This document shows, piece after piece, positions 7,289 through 13,895 of a DNA stretch of 19,954 nt (the stretch's first letter is position 1; each line of letters begins with the position of its first letter). The stretch is from positions 1-19,954 of the forward strand of contig CBDUZZ010000075.1 in NCBI GenBank assembly GCA_965371855.1, read 5' to 3'. This DNA comes from JAADEM01 sp965371855. Its GTDB lineage: Bacteria > Bacteroidota > Bacteroidia > Bacteroidales > Marinilabiliaceae. The position numbers and the translations under genes are program-made. A model generated the notes under the pieces. The model did no database searches and was not told the origin of the DNA. It worked only from the letters and a program-made list of their open reading frames with translations.

Positions 7289-8296
7289 CTAAGGGGTATT
7301 TTTCATATAATGAACTAAACTAAACCAATTATTTTCATCAGCAAGTATATTTTTCGTTTCTATATTCGCCCACATTCCAAACATTTTTATGTCATGTGAG
7401 TTATATTTATATGAATTTTCTGTATGTATTGTTTCACCCTTCTTGATTTTAATTATTTCTGTTCCTGAGTTAAAACTAATTTCTACATTTTTTAGTGCTC
7501 TCAAGTGCATTTCAATCCTGCTTTTCTCTCTATTGAAAAAAGCCCAATGTACGAAGTCTGCTGTATTAAAGTCAGAGTCAGTAAGGTTATTAACAACGGT
7601 CAGAATATTTTTGTTGAATTTTGCAGTAATTCCTTTGTCATCATTATAAGCTTTTTCCAATACAGTGATATCTTTCACCATATCCATACCGAGCAGAAGG
7701 CTATCGCCTTTTTGCATTATATTACCCAGAAGAGTCATAAACGTTTTTGCTTCCCGGATGTTAAAGTTTCCAATGGTACTGCCAAAAAAACAAAATAACC
7801 TTTTGCCGGGCTTTGGTATTAGTTTTAGCTGATGAAAGAAATCAACAACAATTCCTGTGATGTTATTTAGTGAGAATTGTTGAATCAACTCACTTGCTGA
7901 TTTTTCAATAGCAGACTGACTGATGTCAACAGGGAAATAGTTTATTGTTTTTAACTCTTCAACAGGTATCTGCTTAAAAAGCAAACTGATTTTTGAAGAG
8001 TCGCCACTACCCAGTTCAATTATGTTCAAATCTTTAAATTCGAGATATAAATTTTCACCAATAGATGAAATAATCTTCTTCTCAGTTCTTGTGGGGTAGT
8101 ACTCTTTCAGATGAGTTATCTGCTCAAAGAGGTGAGAGCCATTGCCATCGTAGAAAAATTTTGGAGAAATATATTTTGAAGTGGCTCTTAATCCTTCAAT
8201 AATCTCTTCTCTAACATTACTAATTCCAATATTTGGCAAGTAATTTATGAGCTCTATATCGTCTTTGTTAACTATGACTTCTTGTGTGTAGTTCAT
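7289..8296 (-). CDS. egtD: EgtD-like L-histidine N-alpha-methyltransferase family protein
   Basis: A 335-residue member of the histidine-specific SAM-dependent methyltransferase family. EgtD trimethylates histidine to hercynine, the first step of ergothioneine synthesis. Family landmarks are F-F-Y-D-G-x-G-S-x-L-F (47-57), Y-Y-P-T-R-T-E (66-72), the SAM-binding E-L-G-S-G-D-S-S-K (94-102), F-P-V-D-I-S (121-126), F-x-G-S-T-I-G-N-F (170-178), L-L-G-M-D-M-V-K-D (201-209) and the late I-H-T-E-N-S-Y-K-Y (290-298). Length is as in the family. No egtB or other ergothioneine gene is in the window, so the end product is uncertain: hercynine, ergothioneine, or methylation of another amine. The start lies 5 bp after the TAA that ends the DUF427 reading frame, so the two are almost certainly co-transcribed. 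Confidence 0.85.
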   Translation of the reverse strand: MNYTQEVIVNKDDIELINYLPNIGISNVREEIIEGLRATSKYISPKFFYDGNGSHLFEQITHLKEYYPTRTEKKIISSIGENLYLEFKDLNIIELGSGDSSKISLLFKQIPVEELKTINYFPVDISQSAIEKSASELIQQFSLNNITGIVVDFFHQLKLIPKPGKRLFCFFGSTIGNFNIREAKTFMTLLGNIMQKGDSLLLGMDMVKDITVLEKAYNDDKGITAKFNKNILTVVNNLTDSDFNTADFVHWAFFNREKSRIEMHLRALKNVEISFNSGTEIIKIKKGETIHTENSYKYNSHDIKMFGMWANIETKNILADENNWFSLVHYMKNTP

Positions 8297-8301
8297 TTGA
8301 T

Positions 8302-8586
8302 TTATTTATCAGTGATCTCAACACCATTCCAAAAAGCCACATAGTTCTTTAACCTTTCTACTATCTCAGGAGGATTCTCGTAGTATCATGCCGCATCTTT
8401 ATTCACTTTACCATCAACCATAATATCGTAGTAGGAGGCATCGCCTTTCCAGTAACAATAAGTGGAGTGGTCGCTTTTGCGAAGATATTCCTTATTTACC
8501 TTTTCCGAAGGAAAATATATATTCCCTTCTATCTTGTATGTTTTGTCACTTTCTGCAATTACTTTTCCGTTCCAAATAGCTTTCAT
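8302..8586 (-). pseudogene. DUF427 gene interrupted by an in-frame TGA at a conserved Trp codon
   Basis: The frame from 8586 reads M-K-A-I-W-N-G-K-V-I-A-E-S-D and S-D-H-S-T-Y-C-Y-W-K-G-D-A-S-Y-Y, ending V-N-K-D-A-A before TGA at 8386-8388. The same frame then continues for 27 family-like residues (Y-Y-E-N-P-P and V-A-F-W-N-G-V-E-I) to TAA at 8302-8304. DUF427 proteins have Trp between D-A-A and Y-Y, so a single TGG-to-TGA change accounts for the stop. With the stop read through, the total of 94 residues is the family's normal length. TGA is a real stop elsewhere here, for example in the 12873 overlap. A recent nonsense mutation or a base error is most likely. DUF427 has no firmly known function. 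The gene sits directly before egtD. Confidence 0.85.
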
Positions 8587-8684
8587 GTTTTTTATTATTT
8601 AGTAAATGACTAACACAGAGGCAAAGTGTATTTTTTGCTTGTTATTATTTTTTGTGATTCTGTTTACCAGCTAAATTATTTCTA

Positions 8685-10031
8685 TTAATTGTTATCTATT
8701 AACTGCCGGCTGTTTACTGTTTGCTTCAGAGGCACTCCTGTCTCAAAAAGATTTGCCGGATCATTACTCCATTCAAACCATCCACCGTCAAAAACGGAAA
8801 CACGAGGCCATCCCATGAGCCATGCATTAAAAAATGCTTCACTGCCACGCCACCCGGTACCGCAATAAAATGCGAGGTGCTTATCGGGTGTGATGCCAAC
8901 CTCTTTCCAAATTGCTGCAACTTCTTGTGCCTCTCTAACGGTATGGTCAACATTACGGTAGTTCTCCATATGATAGGCATCAGTTCCGCAATTGCCGAAT
9001 ATTGCTCCGGGAATGCGTCCTTTCTTCTCGATATAGTTATACCCACTCACTTCACCAATGTATTCAGGCCAACTGCGAACACAAACAATATCAGCATCGT
9101 CAGCTTTTATCATCTCTTTTGCCTGGGGCACATCAACAATAATTTCGGGGTGTACAGGTATTTGAAGGCCAAAGTCTTTAACAGGATTTTTTTTTACATC
9201 ATCAGTAGTTATTTCAAAACCGGCATCTTTCCACGATTGAAAACCTCCATTTAAAATCCGCACATCTTTTACTCCTGCATACAACATTATCATTGCATTA
9301 CGGATAGCTCCAATATGCCCGGCTGCACTGCCTGGAAAATCATCAGCATTATCGGGCGACATAAATTTACCATACAAAACCACCGTTGTGTTGGTGGTAA
9401 TACCGTGTTGTTCTAATGTTTTCTTTAACTCCTCAGGCGAACGCCTATTCCAAGTCTTCGGAGCCTCGAGAGCCAACGTGTCCATATCTATTGCACCGGG
9501 GATATGACCGGTTAAATATGCATTACGGTTTCGGTAGTGCGAGTGAACAATGACAAATTTATCATTGTCATACTCGTAAGGTTTATCTCCTGAGATAAGA
9601 GCCTTTACCCAGTTTGCAGAAACGAGATTTTTATATCTTTCAAGATGTTCCATTGGTAAATCCGGATTTGCCGCCCACTCATTAACAAAACCGTTGTAAA
9701 CAGAAACATTCTGATAGCCGGCTTTTTCAAACGGAATTGCAACCTTTTCACTCTGCTCAGGTGTGTATCCGTAAATTATAATTTCATTTTCAAGCCTGAT
9801 ATTTTTTGAACGAACAATCTCGATCCAATCCATATATTTAGTCCATTTTATGGGTAATGACTTTGCTCCTTTTATATGACCGCCCCGTATTTCATTTTCA
9901 CATTTCCAGCCGTTGTATGCATCTACCGGGCGGACATCTATGATTGTTACATTTTTACTTTTAAGTAATTCAGCTACCTTTCCGGTAGTTTTTGTAATAA
10001 ACTCCATACGTATATTAGTTTTATTTCTCAT
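8685..10031 (-). CDS. Triple-rhodanese-domain sulfurtransferase
   Basis: A 448-residue protein built of three rhodanese modules, at about 10-125, 135-275 and 295-440. Rhodaneses move sulfane sulfur from thiosulfate or mercaptopyruvate to acceptors through a cysteine persulfide. Only the third module has the nucleophile, Cys390 in F-Y-C-G-T-G-W-R-G-S-E. The loop of the first reads Y-G-Y-T-P-E-Q and that of the second Y-G-K-F-M-S, both without Cys, so these modules are probably structural or regulatory. Substrate-side motifs such as G-H-I-P-G-A-I-D (175-182) and G-R-I-P-G-A-I (338-344) are clear. A second Met (residue 9, at 10007) is a possible start. The gene follows the CDGSH/glutamate-synthase-like gene by 52 bp on the same strand and is probably co-transcribed with it. 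Confidence 0.85.
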   Translation of the reverse strand: MRNKTNIRMEFITKTTGKVAELLKSKNVTIIDVRPVDAYNGWKCENEIRGGHIKGAKSLPIKWTKYMDWIEIVRSKNIRLENEIIIYGYTPEQSEKVAIPFEKAGYQNVSVYNGFVNEWAANPDLPMEHLERYKNLVSANWVKALISGDKPYEYDNDKFVIVHSHYRNRNAYLTGHIPGAIDMDTLALEAPKTWNRRSPEELKKTLEQHGITTNTTVVLYGKFMSPDNADDFPGSAAGHIGAIRNAMIMLYAGVKDVRILNGGFQSWKDAGFEITTDDVKKNPVKDFGLQIPVHPEIIVDVPQAKEMIKADDADIVCVRSWPEYIGEVSGYNYIEKKGRIPGAIFGNCGTDAYHMENYRNVDHTVREAQEVAAIWKEVGITPDKHLAFYCGTGWRGSEAFFNAWLMGWPRVSVFDGGWFEWSNDPANLFETGVPLKQTVNSRQLIDNN

Positions 10032-10083
10032 CAGGTTGTTTTTGAAAAACTGAATAGTTCAAACCTAATGTGTGTATTTGTAA

Positions 10084-11916
10084 TTAAACATGGTTTATAT
10101 CGGTAAATTCAGCAACAATACTACTGTCAGTAACAATATCGGAAATATCAAGTTTATGAATATCATTTACCCCGTTTGTGCGTGCGAAAATTTTTAATTC
10201 GTTGTTCGTACCTCTGTAGAAATTCTCAAATTTCTTTACAGCCGTATTCTCGTCAAAAAGTTCACGTAACTGTTCATTTTGTGTAGCAATTCCTGCCGGA
10301 CAGGTGCCTGTATGGCATATTTTTGCCTGAATACAGCCTATCGCAATTAGTGAGGTTGTGGCCAAAGCTATGGCATCGGCACCTAAGGCAATTGCTTTTG
10401 CAATGTCGGAGCTGTCTCTGAATCCTCCGGTAATGCAAAGTGATACGTTACTGTTTACTTTGTTGAGATATTTTCTAGCTCTACGAATTACGAATATTGC
10501 AGGAATACCAACATTATCCTTTAGGAATTTTGGCGATGAGCCTGTTGCTCCTCCGCGGCAGTCGATAGTTATAAAATCAGGTTTTGCTTTCAGAGCAAAC
10601 TCAATATCCTCTTCAACTCTGCCGGAAGCGAATTTTATTCCAACAGGTTTCCCGTTAGTAATCTTTTTTATGTGAGCAACCGTCTTCTGTAAATCTTCCA
10701 GGCTGTCAACTCCTGAAAGTCTACCGGGAGACAAAGAGGCTTCTCCTTGTTTCAGATTTCGGATTTTGGCAATCTCATTAGTCACTTTATCTCCCGGCAG
10801 ATGACCACCCAAACCGGGTTTTACGCCTTGTCCAATTTTCAACTCTACCGCATCAGCTAGCATAATTACACTATCGATGTGTGAAAAATCAGCTGTACCA
10901 AGTTCATAAATATAATTTGTAGATGCTTTACGTTCGTCAGGTAACATTCCTCCTTCGCCCGAGCACATAGCAGTGCCAACTTTAGTTGCTCCTTTCGCCA
11001 AAGCTATTTTAGCCTCCCGTGATAATGCTCCGAATGACATGTGTGAAACATAAAACGGCATTTCCAGCTCCATAGGTTGTTTGGCAGTTTTGCCAATTAT
11101 TGTTTTGGTGTTTACTTCCACATCTTCGTTCAAAGGCATCTTATGCAGTTGTGCCCCTTTGAAAACGATGGAGTCAAGAGTTGGAAACTCTTTTAAACTG
11201 CTCATTGCAGAGTTCTCACTCTTACCTGTTGCAGCAAGTTTCTGCACATTTGCAACCTTCTCGTCTCTATTTAATCCTATAGGTTTAACTTTACCTTCGT
11301 CCCTGAATTTATGATACCAGTGTTGTCCGTCGCAAAAAGGTTTATTTCTCGATTTTCCGCAGCGGCATAGTGCATAATGCTCTTTCGATTCGGGGTGGTC
11401 AGCATCTTTTAGTTCAATTGTTCCTTTTACAAAGTATGGGCCATCTTCTGTGATGGTAATTTCCGGTTGATCCGAAAAGGAGTTGAATAGCTTGCCATCA
11501 ACGGAATAACTCAACGCACCAGAAGGACATTTTTTTATAGTGTTAATAATTTTCTCAACAGTTTCAGCATCGGCATCAATCCATGGCTCGGTAGCCATAC
11601 GAAAAACCTTAGGTAAACCATCGGTGCAAAAACCGGCATGAGAACATATTCCACGATCATCATGAATAGTTATTTTTTTACCAATATAACTATCTACTCT
11701 TCTTGGTTGACGTCCGTCTAATTTTTCACTTGTCCAACCAATTTTGCCATGTGTACCATCACAGAAAGGTTTACTTTTTGATTCACCACAGCGACAAAGA
11801 GCAACTGTTGTTTTTTTAAGAGGGAAGATATTGCCATTTGCTTCGGTAAGTAGCTTTAAGTTTTTAACAATTAATGGCCCGTTTAGTGATGTGATAACCT
11901 TAACTTTTTCATTCAT
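10084..11916 (-). CDS. Glutamate-synthase-like flavoprotein fused to two CDGSH domains and a Fer4_19 domain
   Basis: A 610-residue multi-cofactor oxidoreductase. The first CDGSH zinc-finger-like 2Fe-2S site has Cys41, Cys43, Cys52 and His56 (C-D-G-T-H). A divergent ferredoxin domain of the YjdI/Fer4_19 type follows at about 80-145, with Cys91, Cys97 and Cys130. The second CDGSH site has Cys184, Cys186, Cys195 and His199. Residues about 240-600 are the FMN-binding domain of glutamate synthase, with G-x-G-x-K-P-G-x-G-G-H-L-P (363-374), D-C-R-G-G-A-T-G (452-459) and the 3Fe-4S motif Cys528/Cys534/Cys539 (C-x5-C-x4-C-P-A-G-I-A-T-Q). The glutamine amidotransferase domain of true GltB is missing. 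It is therefore likely an electron-transfer flavoprotein acting on an unknown substrate. Glutamate synthesis with ammonia supplied by another protein is possible but unproven. It heads the minus-strand cluster. Confidence 0.85.
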   Translation of the reverse strand: MNEKVKVITSLNGPLIVKNLKLLTEANGNIFPLKKTTVALCRCGESKSKPFCDGTHGKIGWTSEKLDGRQPRRVDSYIGKKITIHDDRGICSHAGFCTDGLPKVFRMATEPWIDADAETVEKIINTIKKCPSGALSYSVDGKLFNSFSDQPEITITEDGPYFVKGTIELKDADHPESKEHYALCRCGKSRNKPFCDGQHWYHKFRDEGKVKPIGLNRDEKVANVQKLAATGKSENSAMSSLKEFPTLDSIVFKGAQLHKMPLNEDVEVNTKTIIGKTAKQPMELEMPFYVSHMSFGALSREAKIALAKGATKVGTAMCSGEGGMLPDERKASTNYIYELGTADFSHIDSVIMLADAVELKIGQGVKPGLGGHLPGDKVTNEIAKIRNLKQGEASLSPGRLSGVDSLEDLQKTVAHIKKITNGKPVGIKFASGRVEEDIEFALKAKPDFITIDCRGGATGSSPKFLKDNVGIPAIFVIRRARKYLNKVNSNVSLCITGGFRDSSDIAKAIALGADAIALATTSLIAIGCIQAKICHTGTCPAGIATQNEQLRELFDENTAVKKFENFYRGTNNELKIFARTNGVNDIHKLDISDIVTDSSIVAEFTDINHV

Positions 11917-12435
11917 TGTGCTATTTTAAATTCTTAGTCGTCATTATAACAATATCCTTACAAGAAAAGTTTTCAGATGGTTAGAATATGTTGCGTTTGG
12001 CATTTCAACGCTCCAAGTTTTTTCCATGGCTTCAAAAATTCTTTACGCTTTTGAAATACTACACTGACGAAAAAGAATTCTTTCAAATTTATCAGTTACC
12101 CACCACAAATGACATAGAGCCATAATTAGTAATCACGCAAAAGGATTCGCGCGGTAGCAGTGGGGTATAAAATATTTCATCTAAATTGCTATAATTGGTT
12201 TTCCGTTCTTGTTATGGTGCAATTACAAAAGCCTCCGGTGCACTGAATTCCAGTTAATAAAATTCAAACCCCTTGATAAGCACATAGCAATTTGCCTGGG
12301 ATGCACTGTGTTGAGCTTGCCAAAATGTAGTTCAACCGGGACTCATCGCTGGGTTGCCGCAAAACTTTGGCACAGGCATTGCAGACCGCTCAGAGTCCTA
12401 ATTTATTACCTAGCGTTTTTATTTTTTCAATTTAG
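11917..12435. other. Intergenic region without an assignable gene
   Basis: About 520 bp lie between the divergent flavoprotein gene and the TAC-like island. The plus-strand ORF (12209-12508) has no family features and runs into the island's promoter and first gene in another frame, so I do not call it. The middle stretch (about 12290-12400) looks richer in GC than the island and may be debris of older DNA. Part of 12110-12175, read in reverse, shares short motifs with 3520-3620. I see no RNA gene or riboswitch. Confidence 0.6.
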
Positions 12436-12466
12436 TTTGCAGTTGAATATTAAAAGAATACTTTTG
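12436..12466 (+). promoter_or_regulatory. Bacteroidota-type promoter of the TAC-like operon
   Basis: TTTG at 12436-12439 and TACTTTTG at 12459-12466 match the -33 TTTG and -7 TAnnTTTG consensus exactly, with 19 bp between them, the preferred spacing. Transcription should start around 12471-12474. This is the best promoter in the window. Confidence 0.8.
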
Positions 12467-12467
12467 C

Positions 12468-12487
12468 ACTTAACTAATAGGTTAAGT
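12468..12487. promoter_or_regulatory. Palindromic operator candidate across the transcription start
   Basis: ACTTAAC (12468-12474) and GTTAAGT (12481-12487) form a perfect 7-bp inverted repeat around TAATAG. The palindrome begins one base after the -7 box and ends two bases before the proposed TTG start codon. A repressor bound here would block transcription start. The Xre protein encoded at 12873 is the obvious candidate for autoregulation, as in other HigBA systems; that link is inference. Confidence 0.65.
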
Positions 12488-12489
12488 TT

Positions 12490-12876
12490 TTGGAAAATTT
12501 CTATTTAATCCATTATTGTGAAGATAACAAATTCAGAGTCTATCTAAATGGTAGTAATTCTGAAGTGACGAAGAAATTTACGGAAATAAATAGAAATGTG
12601 AAATTGACAAATAAGTTTGTACTTGTTATTGAAGCCGTGAAAAATAATATTGCAAATAAATCTCAATTTAATTGGGAAGCAAGTTGTGAGTTGGGTGAAA
12701 TATATGCAATAAAGATTGATAACCATAGATTTTACACTTTAGTTTGTAAAAACATAGGATATCGTGAACTATATATTTGTAGATATGCTAGAAAGCAAAC
12801 ACAACAAAACGACAAGAAAATTGTTGCTACCATAAATTCTGTTTCAAAAATTTCAATTCAAAAATTATTACAATGA
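12490..12876 (+). CDS. Putative RelE/HigB-like toxin, first gene of a TAC-like operon
   Basis: A 128-residue basic protein. Its C-terminal half, around D-N-H-R-F-Y-T-L-V-C-K, L-Y-I-C-R-Y-A-R-K-Q-T-Q-Q-N and K-K-I (Arg80, Arg98, Arg101, Lys102, Lys109, Lys110), follows the pattern of RelE-fold toxins. There a short strand is followed by F-x-K-K-t-q-k-t-P-type basic segments. In HigB toxins such proteins cut mRNA on the ribosome. The similarity is by eye and weak in the N-terminal half. The protein contains no other Met, and an in-frame TAA lies at 12475, so the start must be TTG at 12490, only about 16-19 nt after the expected transcription start. The stop overlaps the antitoxin ATG by 4 bp (ATGA), which suggests translational coupling. 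The gene is visibly more AT-rich than neighbouring housekeeping genes. Confidence 0.62.
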   Translation: MENFYLIHYCEDNKFRVYLNGSNSEVTKKFTEINRNVKLTNKFVLVIEAVKNNIANKSQFNWEASCELGEIYAIKIDNHRFYTLVCKNIGYRELYICRYARKQTQQNDKKIVATINSVSKISIQKLLQ

Positions 12877-13313
12877 AAGACATTATTCATATTTCAAGTA
12901 ATTCTTTGAACTCTTATATTGAGGATAATAGAACGAAAATAGACGAGGCTTTAGTTAGTCTGAGATTAATGAAAGAAGTCGATGATTTTTTAGATGTCAA
13001 TAACATTAGTCAACGCGATTTTGCCACTAATATTGGTTATTCTGAAGCTTTTATTAGTCAATTAATGTCTGGAACTAAGAAATTTAGTGCATCATTTATA
13101 AATCGTATAGAAAAGACTTATGATTTAAAGATTGATTTCAAAATTAAGCCTAAGAGGGACAGTGATTTTATTACGAAAATTTCAAATTCTTTCATTGAGA
13201 TTAATATTAATATAATGAGGGTAATAGAATCTAAGAATACTTTTTCTATTGATAGTAATCCAAGTGAATTTTCTGAATTTAATTCAGATTTGTTAAAATT
13301 AGAATTATTGTAA
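12873..13313 (+). CDS. HigA-like Xre-family antitoxin with C-terminal extension
   Basis: A 146-residue protein with an N-terminal helical segment, then an Xre/Cro-type helix-turn-helix at about 33-87. Its core is N-I-S-Q-R-D-F-A-T-N-I-G-Y-S-E-A-F-I-S-Q, followed by L-M-S-G-T-K-K-F-S. Antitoxins of this type bind both the toxin and the operator. Residues about 95-146 extend beyond the usual HigA length and end in the hydrophobic D-L-L-K-L-E-L-L. In the mycobacterial TAC the antitoxin carries a comparable C-terminal chaperone-addiction region that makes it dependent on SecB, so the tail is a good candidate for that role (inference). The start overlaps the toxin stop, and its TAA overlaps the next ATG by one base. 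Confidence 0.75.
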   Translation: MKDIIHISSNSLNSYIEDNRTKIDEALVSLRLMKEVDDFLDVNNISQRDFATNIGYSEAFISQLMSGTKKFSASFINRIEKTYDLKIDFKIKPKRDSDFITKISNSFIEININIMRVIESKNTFSIDSNPSEFSEFNSDLLKLELL

Positions 13314-13753
13314 TGGAAAATAAGGATATAACTTTGAGTCTAAGATTTGCTGAAATTAAAGTAAGTAAATATTCACAATTTGAATTAGATAAAGACTTTG
13401 ATAAGGAAAAAAAACCATTGGTTGAATTTCAAAGTAATTTTCAAATTAAAGTTTTAAAAAATGAGGAAAAATTAGCCTGCCTTGTAACTGTTAAGATTAT
13501 AATAATTGAAACAAGAGAAGAATTCTCTGAATTGCAAGTAGAAAACATTTTTGAAATTAATCCTTTAAAAAGTATAATTAAGTCTAAGTCTGAAAATAGT
13601 TATGATATTCCAGATGCGATATTACATAATTTAATTTCACTTTCTGTTTCAACTGTCAGAGGGATATTGTCAGAAAAATTGAGAGGAACATTCGCACAGA
13701 ATGAAATTTATCCATTGTTAGACCCAGTTGCTTTATTTAAAGGAAACAAGTAG
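13313..13753 (+). CDS. SecB-like chaperone of a toxin-antitoxin-chaperone module
   Basis: A 146-residue acidic to neutral protein. Its N-terminal half alternates short beta strands (V-E-F-Q-S-N-F-Q-I-K-V and L-A-C-L-V-T-V-K-I-I-I-I). Its C-terminal part reads I-P-D-A-I-L-H-N-L, S-V-S-T-V-R-G-I-L, R-G-T-F and I-Y-P-L-L-D-P-V-A-L-F. This parallels the end of SecB, where F-P-Y-A-R leads to R-G-T-F-P, L-A-P-V-N-F and L-F/Y. The beta-then-helix order and length fit the SecB fold. The gene is the third of three overlapping genes after a HigB-like and a HigA-like gene, the order of the M. tuberculosis higB1-higA1-Rv1957 TAC operon. The expected role is to hold and protect the nascent antitoxin. The sequence match is remote, so another SecB-superfamily role remains possible. 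Confidence 0.65.
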   Translation: MENKDITLSLRFAEIKVSKYSQFELDKDFDKEKKPLVEFQSNFQIKVLKNEEKLACLVTVKIIIIETREEFSELQVENIFEINPLKSIIKSKSENSYDIPDAILHNLISLSVSTVRGILSEKLRGTFAQNEIYPLLDPVALFKGNK

Positions 13754-13785
13754 TTTTTGCTATCTAAATTACAGCTAACGTATAT

Positions 13786-13809
13786 ATAAACCGAATTCAT
13801 CCGGTTTAT
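13786..13809 (+). terminator. Hairpin terminator after the TAC-like operon
   Basis: ATAAACCG (13786-13793) pairs perfectly with CGGTTTAT (13802-13809) around an 8-nt loop, 33 bp after the stop of the SecB-like gene. A short T-rich stretch follows. The operon faces glyS, so it may also serve the opposite strand. Confidence 0.6.
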
Positions 13810-13895
13810 TTTGCATATATCAAAACTACTAATTATTTTTTAAACTCGAAATAGTCTAATAATTTCTATATTGGTTCTATGTTGTTTCTGTAGAC

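Noticed and set aside
8386..8388. Selenocysteine or other recoding at the TGA in the DUF427 gene
   Set aside because: The family has Trp at this place, not Cys, and TGA acts as a normal stop in other genes of the window. A nonsense change or base error is simpler.
10084..11916. Ordinary glutamate synthase large subunit (gltB)
   Set aside because: It has 610 residues, lacks the glutamine amidotransferase domain and carries two CDGSH sites and a ferredoxin domain instead.
12209..12508. A 99-residue plus-strand gene
   Set aside because: It has no recognisable features, crosses the promoter and operator of the TAC-like operon and enters its first gene in another frame.
13761..13809. Integron-type recombination site after the three-gene island
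   Set aside because: A GCTAACG string and a hairpin are present, but there are no paired conserved boxes and no integrase. A terminator explains the hairpin.
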